This document shows, in pieces, positions 1 through 8,674 of a stretch of DNA of 40,411 nucleotides. Position numbers and translations under genes: made by a program. Under the pieces are notes generated by a model, which was given only the letters and a program-made list of their open reading frames with translations, was not told the origin of the DNA and made no database searches. The stretch covers positions 1 through 40,411 of the forward strand of contig NZ_CALBWL010000039.1 of assembly GCF_937973075.1 (NCBI RefSeq), written 5' to 3'. The DNA comes from an uncultured Campylobacter sp. (GTDB taxonomy: Bacteria; Campylobacterota; Campylobacteria; Campylobacterales; Campylobacteraceae). Position 1 is the stretch's first letter. Every line of letters starts with the position of its first letter.

Positions 1-407
1 GAGCCGCTCTCGCAAAGCTCGTCGTATATCAAGAGGCTGCGGCACTGCCCGCTCGCGAAACTCTCCAGCGCCGCCGCGTTGCCCAGGCAGGCTCGCTCGC
101 GCAGATCGCTCATCGCGCGCCCACCTGCGCCGCCCATTTTATCTCCCCGCTTCCGCTCGGCGAGGGTGGCGAGCTCGCACGCGTTTGCGAAAAAGCCTTG
201 CGCTTTGAGGCGGTTTCGCACGACGCCGCGACCGCCCAGCTCGTATCTCATCGCCGCTTCGTAGCATGCGGCGGCGTCCTTTTTGCTGCATTTTGCTAAA
301 AGCGCGCTAGTTTTTGCGCCGCTAAATTTAAACTCTTTGGCTTCGCCGCCCGCGTTTGCCAAACTAAGCGCCAGTGCCGCAGCCAGCGCAAGCTTTAAAG
401 CTTTCAT
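1..407 (-). CDS. Secreted cysteine-rich Sel1-like repeat protein (3' end outside window)
   Basis: An open frame runs from ATG at 407 leftwards past the window edge (135 codons visible, no stop). The start is supported by an AGGAG Shine-Dalgarno sequence about 5 bases upstream. It begins with a signal peptide (MKALKLALAAALALSLANAG). The mature part has regularly spaced cysteines in helical-repeat context (C-SKKDAAAC, then FFANACELA, then RERACLGNAAAL), the pattern of Sel1-like or Helicobacter cysteine-rich (Hcp) repeats, in which each repeat is usually closed by a disulfide. Such proteins are periplasmic or secreted and act in protein-protein contacts; a specific role cannot be given. The gene at 701-1252 encodes a similar protein in the same direction, so the two may be diverged duplicates. 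The frame is inferred from composition, signal peptide and ribosome site. Confidence 0.72.
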   Translation of the reverse strand, partial: MKALKLALAAALALSLANAGGEAKEFKFSGAKTSALLAKCSKKDAAACYEAAMRYELGGRGVVRNRLKAQGFFANACELATLAERKRGDKMGGAGGRAMSDLRERACLGNAAALESFASGQCRSLLIYDELCESG

Positions 408-700
408 CTCTGCTCCTTTTGATTTTGTTTATCTGCCGCTCGCCCCGATTTACTGCTTCATCGCACCACACCCACGAAAATCGCTTTAAATTTTAAAACC
501 GAACCTCGCTTATTCGAAGCAAAACGGGGCTGCTACGCGGTGATCGGCGCCTTTAAATGCGGATCGCACGCTCATCTAGGTGCGAGTTGTAAAATTTAAG
601 CTTTCGTGCGGCGAAATTTGCAAGGCGTCCGGCAATCTACGCGGTCTAGCCCTAAAAAGCAATTCTGTGCCGCCCAAAGAAGCGCTTTGCCTCTGTCGTG
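408..700. other. Intergenic gap between the two Sel1-like genes
   Basis: No convincing gene. Short frames here have the wrong codon character and no ribosome site. It holds the upstream region of the 1-407 gene, with its AGGAG site at about 412-417, and scattered AAATTT words. Confidence 0.5.
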
Positions 701-1252
701 CTAATTTTTCGGTAGTAGATCGAGCACCGCGCAGGCGCGCTTGTTGTGCATTTTGCACGCCTTATCTAGCGCCTCGCCCGAGAGCTCAAAGCTTTGGGGG
801 GTGCCGATTCCTTGGAGATACTTGACCGACAGCTCGTAGCACGCTTCGCTACTGCCGGCATCGCACTGCTCGCGAAAAAGCTCAAACGACGCCACGACGT
901 CCTTCTCCATGCCCAGACCGCGCCCTAGCGCATCTGCGTAGAAAAAGCACGATAGCTGATCTTTGCGCTCGCAGCCGCTTTTCAGGCCGCGCGCGACGCG
1001 CTCGCAGGAGCCTTCGTCGCTTTTTACGATGCAGCTTTGCAGATCCGCCCGCGAAATTCCGTCCGTTTGGATGACCGCATCGGCGCTGCTTTGCGAGCCG
1101 GCGCTTGCTTCGCCGCTCTTTATAAAGCGCGCACTTGCGGTCTCGCCGATGCTTGTTGTTTTGCCCGCCGCGGAAATTTTATCTATCCGCCCGCTCTCGT
1201 CGCAGTTTGCCGCAATGGCGCAAAACAGCGCCAAAAATAGAAATTTTTTCAT
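701..1252 (-). CDS. Secreted cysteine-rich Sel1-like repeat protein
   Basis: A 183-residue protein. ATG at 1252 is chosen because AGGCGG lies just upstream and the product then starts with a classical signal peptide (MKKFLFLALFCAIAA). A longer reading from 1279 would put nine residues before it. After a Ser/Ala-rich stretch of about 50 residues come cysteine pairs about 8 to 9 residues apart (CIVKSDEGSC, CERKDQLSC, CDAGSSEAC, CKMHNKRAC) in helical context with G-LG and YLQGIGTP elements, typical of Sel1/Hcp repeats. It probably folds in the periplasm with a disulfide per repeat. Asn at -1 makes a lipobox unlikely. The neighbour at 1-407 has the same design. The exact function is unknown. Confidence 0.75.
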   Translation of the reverse strand: MKKFLFLALFCAIAANCDESGRIDKISAAGKTTSIGETASARFIKSGEASAGSQSSADAVIQTDGISRADLQSCIVKSDEGSCERVARGLKSGCERKDQLSCFFYADALGRGLGMEKDVVASFELFREQCDAGSSEACYELSVKYLQGIGTPQSFELSGEALDKACKMHNKRACAVLDLLPKN

Positions 1253-1388
1253 ACCCGCCTCCGTTAAATTTAGCGCCATTTTAATTAAAAATGCTGAATT
1301 TAAGAGAAATACGCTCCGCCCTAAATTCCAGCCTTGTATCGCAGCGCGTTTGGAGCGCGAATTTAAAGCGCGGCGCCGAAGTGATCGA

Positions 1389-1820
1389 TCATAGGCTCTT
1401 TAGCGCCGCAAGTACGTTTTGTGCGTCTTGCTCGGGCTCAGCGATTCGGCTAAAGCGCTTTATCTCCTTGCCGCCTCTAAAAATCAGAGTTTGGCGGTGG
1501 TAAAATTTCTTCCCGTCGCCGGTGGTGAAGGTTCCGAGCCCAAGCGGCGCTTCAAGCTCGAATTTTTCGTCGTTTATGAACTCAAACGAGGCGACCGTAG
1601 CGCGCTTAAACTCGCTCGTGCCCGCCTCGCCCATGCTGCCTACGGCGATAAGCTCGAAGCCGAGGGCTTTTATCTGCGTAAACGCGCTCTCGTAGGCCTT
1701 GCACTGAAGCGTGCAGCCAGTAAGCCCCGCCGCGTCGCGCAACTCCTCCGGCAAAAATTTGCCGCTGTCGCCCATTTTCGGATAGGTAAAAACCACGCAA
1801 TTTTTCGGTAAATTTATCAT
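1389..1820 (-). CDS. Peroxiredoxin-like redoxin-family protein
   Basis: A 143-residue thioredoxin-fold protein of the AhpC/TSA (redoxin) type. ATG at 1820 is preferred over a frame open to 1859 because AAGG lies 7 bases upstream. The N-terminal strand reads CVVFTYPKMGDSGKFLPEE and is followed by LTGCTLQCKAYESAF. The first cysteine of this motif (about residue 36) would be the peroxidatic one and the second (about 40) the resolving one, as in the PrxQ-like subfamily with a GCTxQ(S)C motif. Such enzymes reduce peroxides in the cytoplasm using thiol donors. The C-terminal half has the expected FYHRQTLIFRGGKEIKRF strand pair. It stands alone between a Sel1-like gene and a divergent DUF3137 gene. 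The family is well supported; substrate preference is not known. Confidence 0.78.
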   Translation of the reverse strand: MINLPKNCVVFTYPKMGDSGKFLPEELRDAAGLTGCTLQCKAYESAFTQIKALGFELIAVGSMGEAGTSEFKRATVASFEFINDEKFELEAPLGLGTFTTGDGKKFYHRQTLIFRGGKEIKRFSRIAEPEQDAQNVLAALKSL

Positions 1821-1953
1821 CTCTCGCCTTTTGATCGAAATAGGTCGCAAAAATAGCATAAAAAATCTTAAACCCGCTTAACGGATGAAATTTTAATAAA
1901 ATTTAGCGTAAAATAAGGGGCAAAATTTCGGCAAATCAAATTTGGAGTTAAAT

Positions 1954-3036
1954 TTGGATATTGACAGAGCGATAGAGGAGCTGGCAAAAAAGCAGCAGCA
2001 GTGCAAGATAAAATTTCTAAAACCGCTGATTTTATTGCTATGCATCGCGGTTTTTTCCGTCGGCTGGTTTATCCACGGCTTGATTCAAAACGAATACTCC
2101 TCCGCCGTGCTGATGTCCGCGATGATCCCGATAATTGCGGTAAGCTGCGTATGGGGGATTTTTGATGATTCCATCGCCAAGTGGGAGTACAACGCCTTTT
2201 ACAAAGACGCCTTCATCCGCGCCATCATTTCAGATATCGATCCCGCCTTTAGATATGAGCCACAAAGCGGCATAGACGAAGAAGAGATCCGCAAAACGGG
2301 CATCTATCCGAGCAATGAATTCGTAGCCGAGGATCAGATAGACGGCGTGTATAAAGGGGTAAAATTTAGCCTAAGCGAGGCGATAAAAATCTATGAAACG
2401 CGAGAATCTATGAGGCTTGTAGAGTTATCTCAAAGATCCAAGAGCGATCTTTCTGCGACTTTTTTGCTATCGGCGATCGCGCTTTGGAACGCTTGGAGGC
2501 TCGGCGAATATGTGCAAGCCTTTAGCGGCTCGGTTTTGGTGTGCGAGTTTTATAAGAAATTTAAGGGGCAAACCATCATCGCGGACCGCTCGCCAGGCAC
2601 TAAATTTTTAGGCGATCAGGAGCTGATGGACGACGTGATTTTCGGAGAGGAATTTCGCGTGTTCGCAAGCGATAAGATCGAGGCGCGATATCTTTTGACG
2701 CCTAGCTTTATGGGGCGCCTCGGAGCTTTGAAGCTTAAGCTTGCGCCCAAGATCGCTCTTAGCGCGGCGTTTATGGACGGTAAATTTTATCTATTTTTAA
2801 ACGGCGCGAAAAACCGCTTCGAAGCCGCGCTGTTTTCGCCGCGCACTACGCTAAAAGACGCCGAGCGGATAAAGGCTGAGGTTTTACAGCTTCTTGGTAT
2901 CATTGACGAGCTGCGTTTAAATGAAGGATTTTTTGGCGGCGCAAGCGAGAGCGGCGAGCCCGCAAAGAGCACGTCCCTCGGCGGCGAGGAGCTACAGAGA
3001 TTGCGCGATAAAGGCTTGAGTTCGCGCGACCGCTGA
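1954..3036 (+). CDS. DUF3137 family membrane protein
   Basis: About 360 residues. TTG at 1954 is chosen because GGAG at 1944-1947 lies 6 bases upstream; an alternative TTG at 1942 would overlap that ribosome site. The N-terminus is charged (DIDRAIEELAKKQQQCKIKF), then two hydrophobic helices (about residues 22-42 and 50-70), then a long soluble domain with features of DUF3137: a GVYKGVKFSLSEA segment, FKGQTIIADRS and a FGEEFRVFASDKIEARYLLTP block. The family is widespread in bacteria and uncharacterised; it probably faces the cytoplasm behind a two-helix anchor. It is a single gene, with no obvious operon partner. Confidence 0.75.
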   Translation: MDIDRAIEELAKKQQQCKIKFLKPLILLLCIAVFSVGWFIHGLIQNEYSSAVLMSAMIPIIAVSCVWGIFDDSIAKWEYNAFYKDAFIRAIISDIDPAFRYEPQSGIDEEEIRKTGIYPSNEFVAEDQIDGVYKGVKFSLSEAIKIYETRESMRLVELSQRSKSDLSATFLLSAIALWNAWRLGEYVQAFSGSVLVCEFYKKFKGQTIIADRSPGTKFLGDQELMDDVIFGEEFRVFASDKIEARYLLTPSFMGRLGALKLKLAPKIALSAAFMDGKFYLFLNGAKNRFEAALFSPRTTLKDAERIKAEVLQLLGIIDELRLNEGFFGGASESGEPAKSTSLGGEELQRLRDKGLSSRDR

Positions 3037-3130
3037 TTTGAATTTAAAATGCCATCTCGCGGCTTAAAATTTAATGCTTTTCGTAAAATTTTAATCTCAT
3101 CGTTCGCGTCTTTAAATTTAGCGCTTTTTA

Positions 3131-3170
3131 GAATTTGGCGTTTCTTGAAATTTGGCGTCTCTTGGAATTT
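3131..3170. repeat. 17-bp tandem repeat, about 2.4 copies
   Basis: Three consecutive units after the DUF3137 gene: GAATTTGGCGTTTCTTG (3131-3147), AAATTTGGCGTCTCTTG (3148-3164), then a partial GAATTT (3165-3170) running into AACGC. The first two differ at two positions. It is intergenic; function unknown. Confidence 0.75.
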
Positions 3171-3263
3171 AACGCGGCGCAAGCGAGTAAAATTTACCGC
3201 TTGCGGCAGTAGCTCGAAATTTTAAAATTTGATCTCGCGCACGGCAAGATATGCGATGAAATT

Positions 3264-4274
3264 TTACTCGTTGTTTCCCGCGATCGTTTCGATTAGTTTG
3301 CGTTTGTTGCGGCGGTTGTAAAGCACCGACGAAAGGAGCGATAGCGCGATGAATAAGATCCCCACGGTGCCGGTTATGATCTCGCTTACTTCAAATTTCA
3401 GCTTAGCAAACATTATAAACGCCAAACACGCGATGGCGTAGTGCGCGCCGTGCTCCAGATACGCGAAGTGCGACAGCGTGCCGCGGGCGATGAGATACAG
3501 CGTGATGGAGCGCACGAACATCGCGCCCGCGCCGAGACCTAGCATAATGATGAAGATATTATCGCTTAGCGCAAACGCGCCGATCACGCCGTCGAAGCTA
3601 AAGCTCGCGTCCAGGGTCTCTAAGTATAAAAAGCCTGCAAGGCCGTTTTTTACGCCGTCCGTGCCGAAAAGCCCTCCGAAGCAGGAGATGAGTAGATAGA
3701 GTAAAATCGCGCCGAAATACGCCGCGCCGAGCGTCGCCGAGCCCGTTTTAGCAAGCAGCACGAGCCCCGCGGCTAGAGCGATCAGCGTGGGCGCGTTTGG
3801 AATGCGCTTTAAAAATCGCACGAGCCCGTTATTTTCGATTATGCCTAGCCAGTGTAGCTCGCGCTGTGCATCGAAGAAAAAATCGCAAAAGACCATCAAC
3901 AAAAACGCGCCGCCGAAAACGTAAATTTGCGCTTCGTTCTCGCTTAAAATTTCATGGTAGCGGTGCGGCTGCTTAAGCGCCAGCACGAGGGTTTCCCAAA
4001 GACCCAGATGCGCGCTTGCGGCGACGATTAGCACGGGGAATAAAAACCTCATGCCAAAAACCGCGATCGGAATGCCCCAGAGGATAAATCTGCTCTGCCA
4101 CACCGGCGCCATATCTTTTAGCACCTTGGCATTGACTACGGCGTTGTCGAAGCTGAGGCTGATTTCAAGTGCGCACAAAAGCGCGCAGATATAAGCTGCA
4201 CCAGCACCGCCTATATAAAATGCGATAGCAAGCGCAATTAGGCTTACTACAAAAGAGGAGTAAAAATATTTCAT
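3264..4274 (-). CDS. DUF475 family (TerC-like) integral membrane protein
   Basis: A 336-residue polytopic membrane protein. ATG at 4274 is chosen because AGGA lies just upstream; an open extension to 4310 adds a basic, non-hydrophobic leader. It has about nine hydrophobic segments. Conserved acidic residues sit in membrane context: LEISLSFDNAVVNAKVL near residue 40 and LETLDASFSFDGVIGAFALS in the second half. These are two copies of the ExxxSFDNA/DG motif that marks TerC-like and DUF475 proteins. TerC relatives are associated with metal ion export, notably manganese, or tellurite resistance. That role is plausible but not shown for DUF475. The gene is divergent from the antiporter gene that follows, sharing a short intergenic region. 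Confidence 0.8.
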   Translation of the reverse strand: MKYFYSSFVVSLIALAIAFYIGGAGAAYICALLCALEISLSFDNAVVNAKVLKDMAPVWQSRFILWGIPIAVFGMRFLFPVLIVAASAHLGLWETLVLALKQPHRYHEILSENEAQIYVFGGAFLLMVFCDFFFDAQRELHWLGIIENNGLVRFLKRIPNAPTLIALAAGLVLLAKTGSATLGAAYFGAILLYLLISCFGGLFGTDGVKNGLAGFLYLETLDASFSFDGVIGAFALSDNIFIIMLGLGAGAMFVRSITLYLIARGTLSHFAYLEHGAHYAIACLAFIMFAKLKFEVSEIITGTVGILFIALSLLSSVLYNRRNKRKLIETIAGNNE

Positions 4275-4361
4275 CGCTGTCCTAGCCGATTTTTTGCGCG
4301 ATTTTAGCAAAATTTAGCCCTAAATTCTATATAATTGCAAAAATTCCAAAAAAGGCAAAAG

Positions 4362-5681
4362 ATGCTTACCAATCCCGTATTTATCAGTATCTGTGTAATG
4401 TGCGCGCTGTGCTTGTTTAGGTGCAACGTAATGCTCGCGATCCTAATCGGCACGATATGCGCCGTGCTCTCAAGCAAGATCCCGCTAGGAGACGCTATAA
4501 ATTTATTCATAAACGGCAACCCCGAAAACGCAGGCAGCCTCGGCATGGGCGGAAATTTAGAAACCGCGCTTTCGTATCTGCTGCTAGGCGTCATCGCAAG
4601 CGCGATCTCAAAGACTAATTTAACGGCGATCTTGGTGCGCGCGGTGGCAAATTTAATCAGCGATAAAAAATACGTCTTTATCTTTTCGATCGCCTTTTTT
4701 GCGTGCTTTTCACAAAATTTAATCCCCGTGCATATCGCCTTTATCCCGATTTTGATCCCGCCGTTAGTTAAGATCATGAACTCGCTAAAGATCGACCGCC
4801 GCGCCGTAGCGTGCGCGCTGACGTTCGGCTTGCAGACGCCGTATATGGCGCTGCCGCTGGGATTTGGACTTATCTTTATGGGACTAATCGAAAAAAATAT
4901 GAACGCAAACGGCATCGCAGTAAGCCTAAGCGACATATCGAGCGTGATGTGGCTAAGCGCCGTGCCGATGCTCGTGGGGCTAGTGCTGGCCGTGATCTAC
5001 TACCGCAAGCCAAGAGAGTATGCCGAAACTAAACAGAGCCTGGACGCGCATTTTAGCGAGCTTAAGATGGGTATGCGAGAGTGGGGCGCGTTAGCGGGTA
5101 TCGCGGTGTGCTTCGCGGTGCAAATTTGGATCAAATCCCTTCCGTTTGCCGCGCTTAGCGGAATTTTAGTAATGCTTGCTAGTAAGGGCATCGAGTGGAA
5201 GAAGCTCGATAGCGTATTTGACGAAGGCGTGCATATGATGGGCTACATCGCGTTTTTGATGCTGATCGCCGCAGGATACGGCACGATCTTAAAAGAAACC
5301 GGCGGCGTGAACGAGCTGGTGCACGTAGCGAGCACTTTAAGCGGCGGCAAGCTCGGCGGCGCGCTGCTGATGATCGGCATCGGACTTCTTGTGACGATGG
5401 GCATAGGTTCGAGCTTCGGCACGATCCCTATCATCGCTACGATTTATTGTCCGCTAGCCGCGCAGCTGGGCTTTAGCACGGCGGCGACGATCTTTATCAT
5501 CGGCGTGGCTGCCGGTATCGGCGATGCGGGCTCGCCTGCGAGCGATAGCACGCTCGGACCTACCGTGGGGCTGAATATCGACGGCGAGCATAGCCATATG
5601 TGGGATACCTGCGTGCCGACTTTTATTTTCTTTAATATCCCGCTAATCATATTCGGCATAATCTTTTCGATGATGCTTTGA
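4362..5681 (+). CDS. Na+/H+ antiporter-family (YuiF/NhaC-like) carrier
   Basis: A 439-residue inner-membrane carrier. ATG at 4362 is chosen because AAAGG lies about 7 bases upstream; a TTG at 4335 is in frame but has no ribosome site. There are about 11 hydrophobic segments. Characteristic stretches are FACFSQNLIPVHIAFIPILI near residue 125, LQTPYMALPLGFGLIF near 165, and GIGSSFGTIPIIATIYCPLA with GIGDAGSPASDSTLGPTVGL near the end. The glycine/serine-rich discontinuous-helix regions are typical of the ion transporter superfamily and match the Na_H_antiporter/YuiF group. Some members of this group have been proposed to carry amino acids such as histidine, so the substrate is open. Preceded divergently by the DUF475 gene. 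Confidence 0.8.
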   Translation: MLTNPVFISICVMCALCLFRCNVMLAILIGTICAVLSSKIPLGDAINLFINGNPENAGSLGMGGNLETALSYLLLGVIASAISKTNLTAILVRAVANLISDKKYVFIFSIAFFACFSQNLIPVHIAFIPILIPPLVKIMNSLKIDRRAVACALTFGLQTPYMALPLGFGLIFMGLIEKNMNANGIAVSLSDISSVMWLSAVPMLVGLVLAVIYYRKPREYAETKQSLDAHFSELKMGMREWGALAGIAVCFAVQIWIKSLPFAALSGILVMLASKGIEWKKLDSVFDEGVHMMGYIAFLMLIAAGYGTILKETGGVNELVHVASTLSGGKLGGALLMIGIGLLVTMGIGSSFGTIPIIATIYCPLAAQLGFSTAATIFIIGVAAGIGDAGSPASDSTLGPTVGLNIDGEHSHMWDTCVPTFIFFNIPLIIFGIIFSMML

Positions 5682-5923
5682 AATTTTATAAAATTTATCC
5701 GCGCGGCGCTGCTCGTAAATTTTGTAAATTTACGAATGCGGCCATTTTTAAATTTAGCTGCGCGGCTTTACTTTTAAATTTGCTCGCGCGATTTTGCCAA
5801 AATTTATTTGCGTCGCTCGCACGATCGGCTTAAATTTAACCGCTCGCGGCGCGTTGATGAAAATCATTGCTAAAATTTGAAATTTCGCATAAAATGGGCC
5901 GAATTTCATAGCAAGGAGCGGTG

Positions 5924-6367
5924 GTGGAGCAAATTTATCCTTACGTGCAGATCGTCCATCTCATCTGCGCCATTATCTTTTTGGGTTACATATTTTTCGA
6001 CGTCATGATTTTTTCGCGGCTTAAAAGCACGCTGGGCGCGGATTTTGAGCGCATTAAAAAAGCGATCGGCTCGCGCGCGATTAAGATTATGCCAGTTTGT
6101 CTTTTTACGCTGATTATCACCGGCGGAATGATGATGAGCCGCTGGGTCGGAAGTGCTAACGGCGGGTATTTCGGCACGCCGTTTCAAAAAATCTTTATGC
6201 TAAAAGTCACGCTCGCGCTCATCATCGCCGTGTGCGTAGCGATAAATTTAAGTTGCCGCGCGATGGGAAGGCCCGCGCCTGAGTTTTTACGAGCAAATAT
6301 CCACAAAATCGCCTTTGTATTCGGCTTCATCATAGTACTTTGCGCCAAACTGATGTTTGTAGTATGA
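5924..6367 (+). CDS. Small CopD-like four-helix membrane protein
   Basis: About 147 residues. The start is GTG at 5924, or GTG at 5921, which lies only 2 bases after AAGGAG at 5913-5918; the 5924 start has better spacing. Four transmembrane helices are seen. Histidines occur near the ends of the first (YVQIVHLICAIIFLGY) and the last (ANIHKIAFVFGF), and the third is KIFMLKVTLALIIAV. This is the layout of CopD-like and related heme- or copper-binding four-helix proteins. Function is unproven. It stands alone with AT-rich spacer on both sides. Confidence 0.6.
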   Translation: MEQIYPYVQIVHLICAIIFLGYIFFDVMIFSRLKSTLGADFERIKKAIGSRAIKIMPVCLFTLIITGGMMMSRWVGSANGGYFGTPFQKIFMLKVTLALIIAVCVAINLSCRAMGRPAPEFLRANIHKIAFVFGFIIVLCAKLMFVV

Positions 6368-6974
6368 TTTATGGCGCAAAATTTAGCGCTGGCGGCGTGA
6401 CTTTTATCGCGAAATTCCGCAGCGTGGCACAGATTTAATTTTGCCTACTTTATAGAATATGACGCTTGCTAAAAATTTTAAAATTTCGTTTTGCTGGGCG
6501 GAGCGTATAAATTTAAGAATTTTGAATTCCACTATGTCTGCGCTAAAGCGCGAAATTTTAAAATTTCACTCCTTTTTTGTGCTGTTTTGCCAAATGCAAC
6601 CTGCAAGATTTGATCTCATGAAATTTTAAAATTTCATCGCGAGTTTTAAAGCGCTCATAAAATTTCTCACCCAATCCTACTCTGAAAATTTTGTAAAATT
6701 TTGTGGCTTTAAAATTTTGCAAAATTTTAAATTCTATCGCTAGGATGCGGACGAAAATTCTAAAAGAAGCTTGCGCAAAATCGAAGCAAACAATGAAAAA
6801 GCGAATTTATTTGGCGACTTTACTTACTATTTAATAATCATTAAAGATATAAAAAGCTAAAATTGCTTTTCGCCTGCAGGCGAATTTAATGTCTGCTTGC
6901 CATTCGGGCGGGATTTTGAGGTTTTCCGTAGCCGTGGCAATGGTTTTGAAATTATTTATGAGAAAGGAAAAAGG
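6368..6974 (+). promoter_or_regulatory. Long AT-rich leader of the solute-binding-protein cluster with two inverted repeats
   Basis: This 607-base gap shows no credible gene. The left part is dense in AAATTTTAAAATTT-type palindromes (near 6475, 6552, 6621 and 6712). Towards the right are two distinct dyads: TTTAATAATCATTAAA at 6830-6845 (6-bp arms, 4-bp centre), followed by a TATAAA word at about 6849 that could be a -10 element; and the perfect 16-base palindrome TTCGCCTGCAGGCGAA at 6869-6884. They lie 91 to 145 bases upstream of the first solute-binding-protein start. A regulator site or leader hairpin is inferred, not shown. Confidence 0.45.
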
Positions 6975-7784
6975 ATGAAGAAATTTCTCTTAAGTCTGCT
7001 CGTAGCAGCTTTAGCTAGTAGTGCGCTTTGCGCCAGATCGCTCTCCGAGATCAAAAGTAGCGGAGTGCTTAGAATAGGCGTTTATGACGCGCAGCCACCG
7101 TTTAGCAAGATAGAAGACGGCGTGCATCAGGGCTTTGAGGTCGATATGGCAAATGCCATCGCTAAAGATATGCTTCCATCGGGCGGAAAGGTGGAGTTTA
7201 CCTCCGTGCTTGCAAATCAGCGTATAAAATTCCTACAAGAAGATAAGGTCGACGCGGTTATCGCAACTCTTACCGTAACTCCGGAGCGCGAGAAGCAGAT
7301 CGATTTTACGACCCCGTATTTTAGCGTCAATATAGGCATTCTAACCCGCGTCGAAGATAAGATTAAATCCTTAAATGAATTGCAAGATAAAACTATTTTA
7401 GTTCTTAGCGGCGGTACCGCAGAAACATACTTTGAAAAGCAAGGCTATAATATCGCCAGATGCGATAACGCAAACGCTTGCTACAAGGCGCTAAAAGCCG
7501 GACAGGGCGACGGGTATGCCGATGATAACTTAGTCGTGCTGGCTTATCCGGTATTAGATAAAAAGGTTGAAGTAAATATCAAAAATTTAGGCACTTCGGA
7601 TTTCTTGGCCATTGGCGTGAAAAAGGGCAATTCGGAGCTTTTGGATTTTCTAAACGGCGAGCTAATCAAGCTAAGCAAAGAGGGCTTTTTCAAAAATTCG
7701 TTCGATAATTTCATCGAGCCTTACTACAAAGGAACTGCAGAGAAAAAGTATTTCTTACTGGACGATCTTTATAGCTTGCTGTAA
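6975..7784 (+). CDS. Amino-acid-type ABC solute-binding protein, paralogue 1 of 4
   Basis: A 269-residue periplasmic protein. ATG at 6975 is chosen because AAAGGA precedes it and the product then opens with a signal peptide (MKKFLLSLLVAALASSALC). The domain is bacterial extracellular solute-binding family 3: RIGVYDAQPPFSKIEDG, then GFEVDMANAIAKDM, then TVTPEREKQIDF, whose Arg normally clamps the ligand carboxylate, then the late Asp region GYADDN that normally holds the amino group. A C-x5-C pair (CDNANAC) probably forms a disulfide. The tail EKKYFLLDDLYSLL is shared by the paralogues. It should deliver an amino acid or similar polar ligand to a permease, but none is encoded here. It is first of four, 22 bases before the next. 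Confidence 0.88.
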   Translation: MKKFLLSLLVAALASSALCARSLSEIKSSGVLRIGVYDAQPPFSKIEDGVHQGFEVDMANAIAKDMLPSGGKVEFTSVLANQRIKFLQEDKVDAVIATLTVTPEREKQIDFTTPYFSVNIGILTRVEDKIKSLNELQDKTILVLSGGTAETYFEKQGYNIARCDNANACYKALKAGQGDGYADDNLVVLAYPVLDKKVEVNIKNLGTSDFLAIGVKKGNSELLDFLNGELIKLSKEGFFKNSFDNFIEPYYKGTAEKKYFLLDDLYSLL

Positions 7785-7806
7785 TTTTTAAAAAAAGGGG
7801 GACGCT

Positions 7807-8610
7807 ATGAAAAAGATAATCTTGGCGTTAATGCTGGCTGTGTGCTCGCTTCTTAGCAACACTTTGACTCAAATCAAAGAAAAAGGGGTTATTCGAATCG
7901 GTATAGATGGCTCGTCTCCGCCGTTTAGCGTCGCTAAAGCCGGCGAATATAGCGGGTTTGAGATACTCTTAATCGAAGGGCTTGTTAAAGAAATTTTCGG
8001 TGATAAAGGCAGCAAGATACAATATGTCGTAACGGTAGGCGATGATCGTATAAAAGCGGTACAGGATAACAGAGTTGATTTAGATATCGCGCTAATCTCG
8101 GTTACGAAAGAGCGCGAGAAGCTGGTAGATTTCTCCGATCCATACTTTAGCGTAAATATCGGCGTGCTAACTCGTAGCGACGATAATATCAGAAAGGTCT
8201 CCGATCTAAACGGAAAGACTATACTGGCGCAACCCGGCACTACTGTGTTTGATTACTTTACGAAACAGGGCTATAACGTAGTACCGTGTGCGAGCGCGAA
8301 TGAATGCTTTAATGATCTAAAATCGGGTAAGGGCGACGGATACGGCGATGATAATCTACTTGTATTTGCTTATGCCGTAGTCGATTACAAGGTTGAGGTA
8401 AATATCAAGAATTTAGGCTCGACGGACTTCCTGGCCATCGCGGTGCAAAAGGGCAATACTGAGCTGCTTAACGCGGTAAATGCGGGACTAATTGAGCTAA
8501 GTAAAAAGGGGTTTTTTACCAAAATTTTTGATGAGAGTATTGAGCCTTTTTATAAAGGCACCATTGATAAAAAGTATTTCTTGCTGGACGATCTTTACAG
8601 CTTGTTTTAA
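7807..8610 (+). CDS. Amino-acid-type ABC solute-binding protein, paralogue 2 of 4
   Basis: 267 residues, with AGGGGG ahead of its ATG. A signal peptide (about residues 1-18) is followed by the family 3 fold: RIGIDGSSPPFSV (30-42), GFEILLIEGLV, SVTKEREKLVDF (Arg103) and GYGDDN (about 179-183). Cysteines 161 and 167 repeat the C-x5-C spacing of paralogue 1. By eye it is closest to paralogue 3, suggesting a recent duplication. Differences from paralogue 1 in the loop after strand 1 (SSPPFSVAKAG against AQPPFSKIEDG) lie near where ligand side chains usually sit, so specificity may differ. Likely cotranscribed with paralogue 1. Confidence 0.88.
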   Translation: MKKIILALMLAVCSLLSNTLTQIKEKGVIRIGIDGSSPPFSVAKAGEYSGFEILLIEGLVKEIFGDKGSKIQYVVTVGDDRIKAVQDNRVDLDIALISVTKEREKLVDFSDPYFSVNIGVLTRSDDNIRKVSDLNGKTILAQPGTTVFDYFTKQGYNVVPCASANECFNDLKSGKGDGYGDDNLLVFAYAVVDYKVEVNIKNLGSTDFLAIAVQKGNTELLNAVNAGLIELSKKGFFTKIFDESIEPFYKGTIDKKYFLLDDLYSLF

Positions 8611-8674
8611 TTTAAAGTGGCGATGGATGGAATTCTATTCGCCGGCAAATTTTAGTAAAATTTAAAGGAATTTT

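Noticed and set aside
963..1394. Plus-strand frame of 143 codons opposite the Sel1-like gene
   Set aside because: It is antisense to a gene with signal peptide and conserved cysteine repeats, and itself shows no coherent protein pattern.
4304..4936. Long antisense frame across the antiporter gene
   Set aside because: It is the reverse-strand shadow of a clearly coding membrane carrier; no ribosome site.
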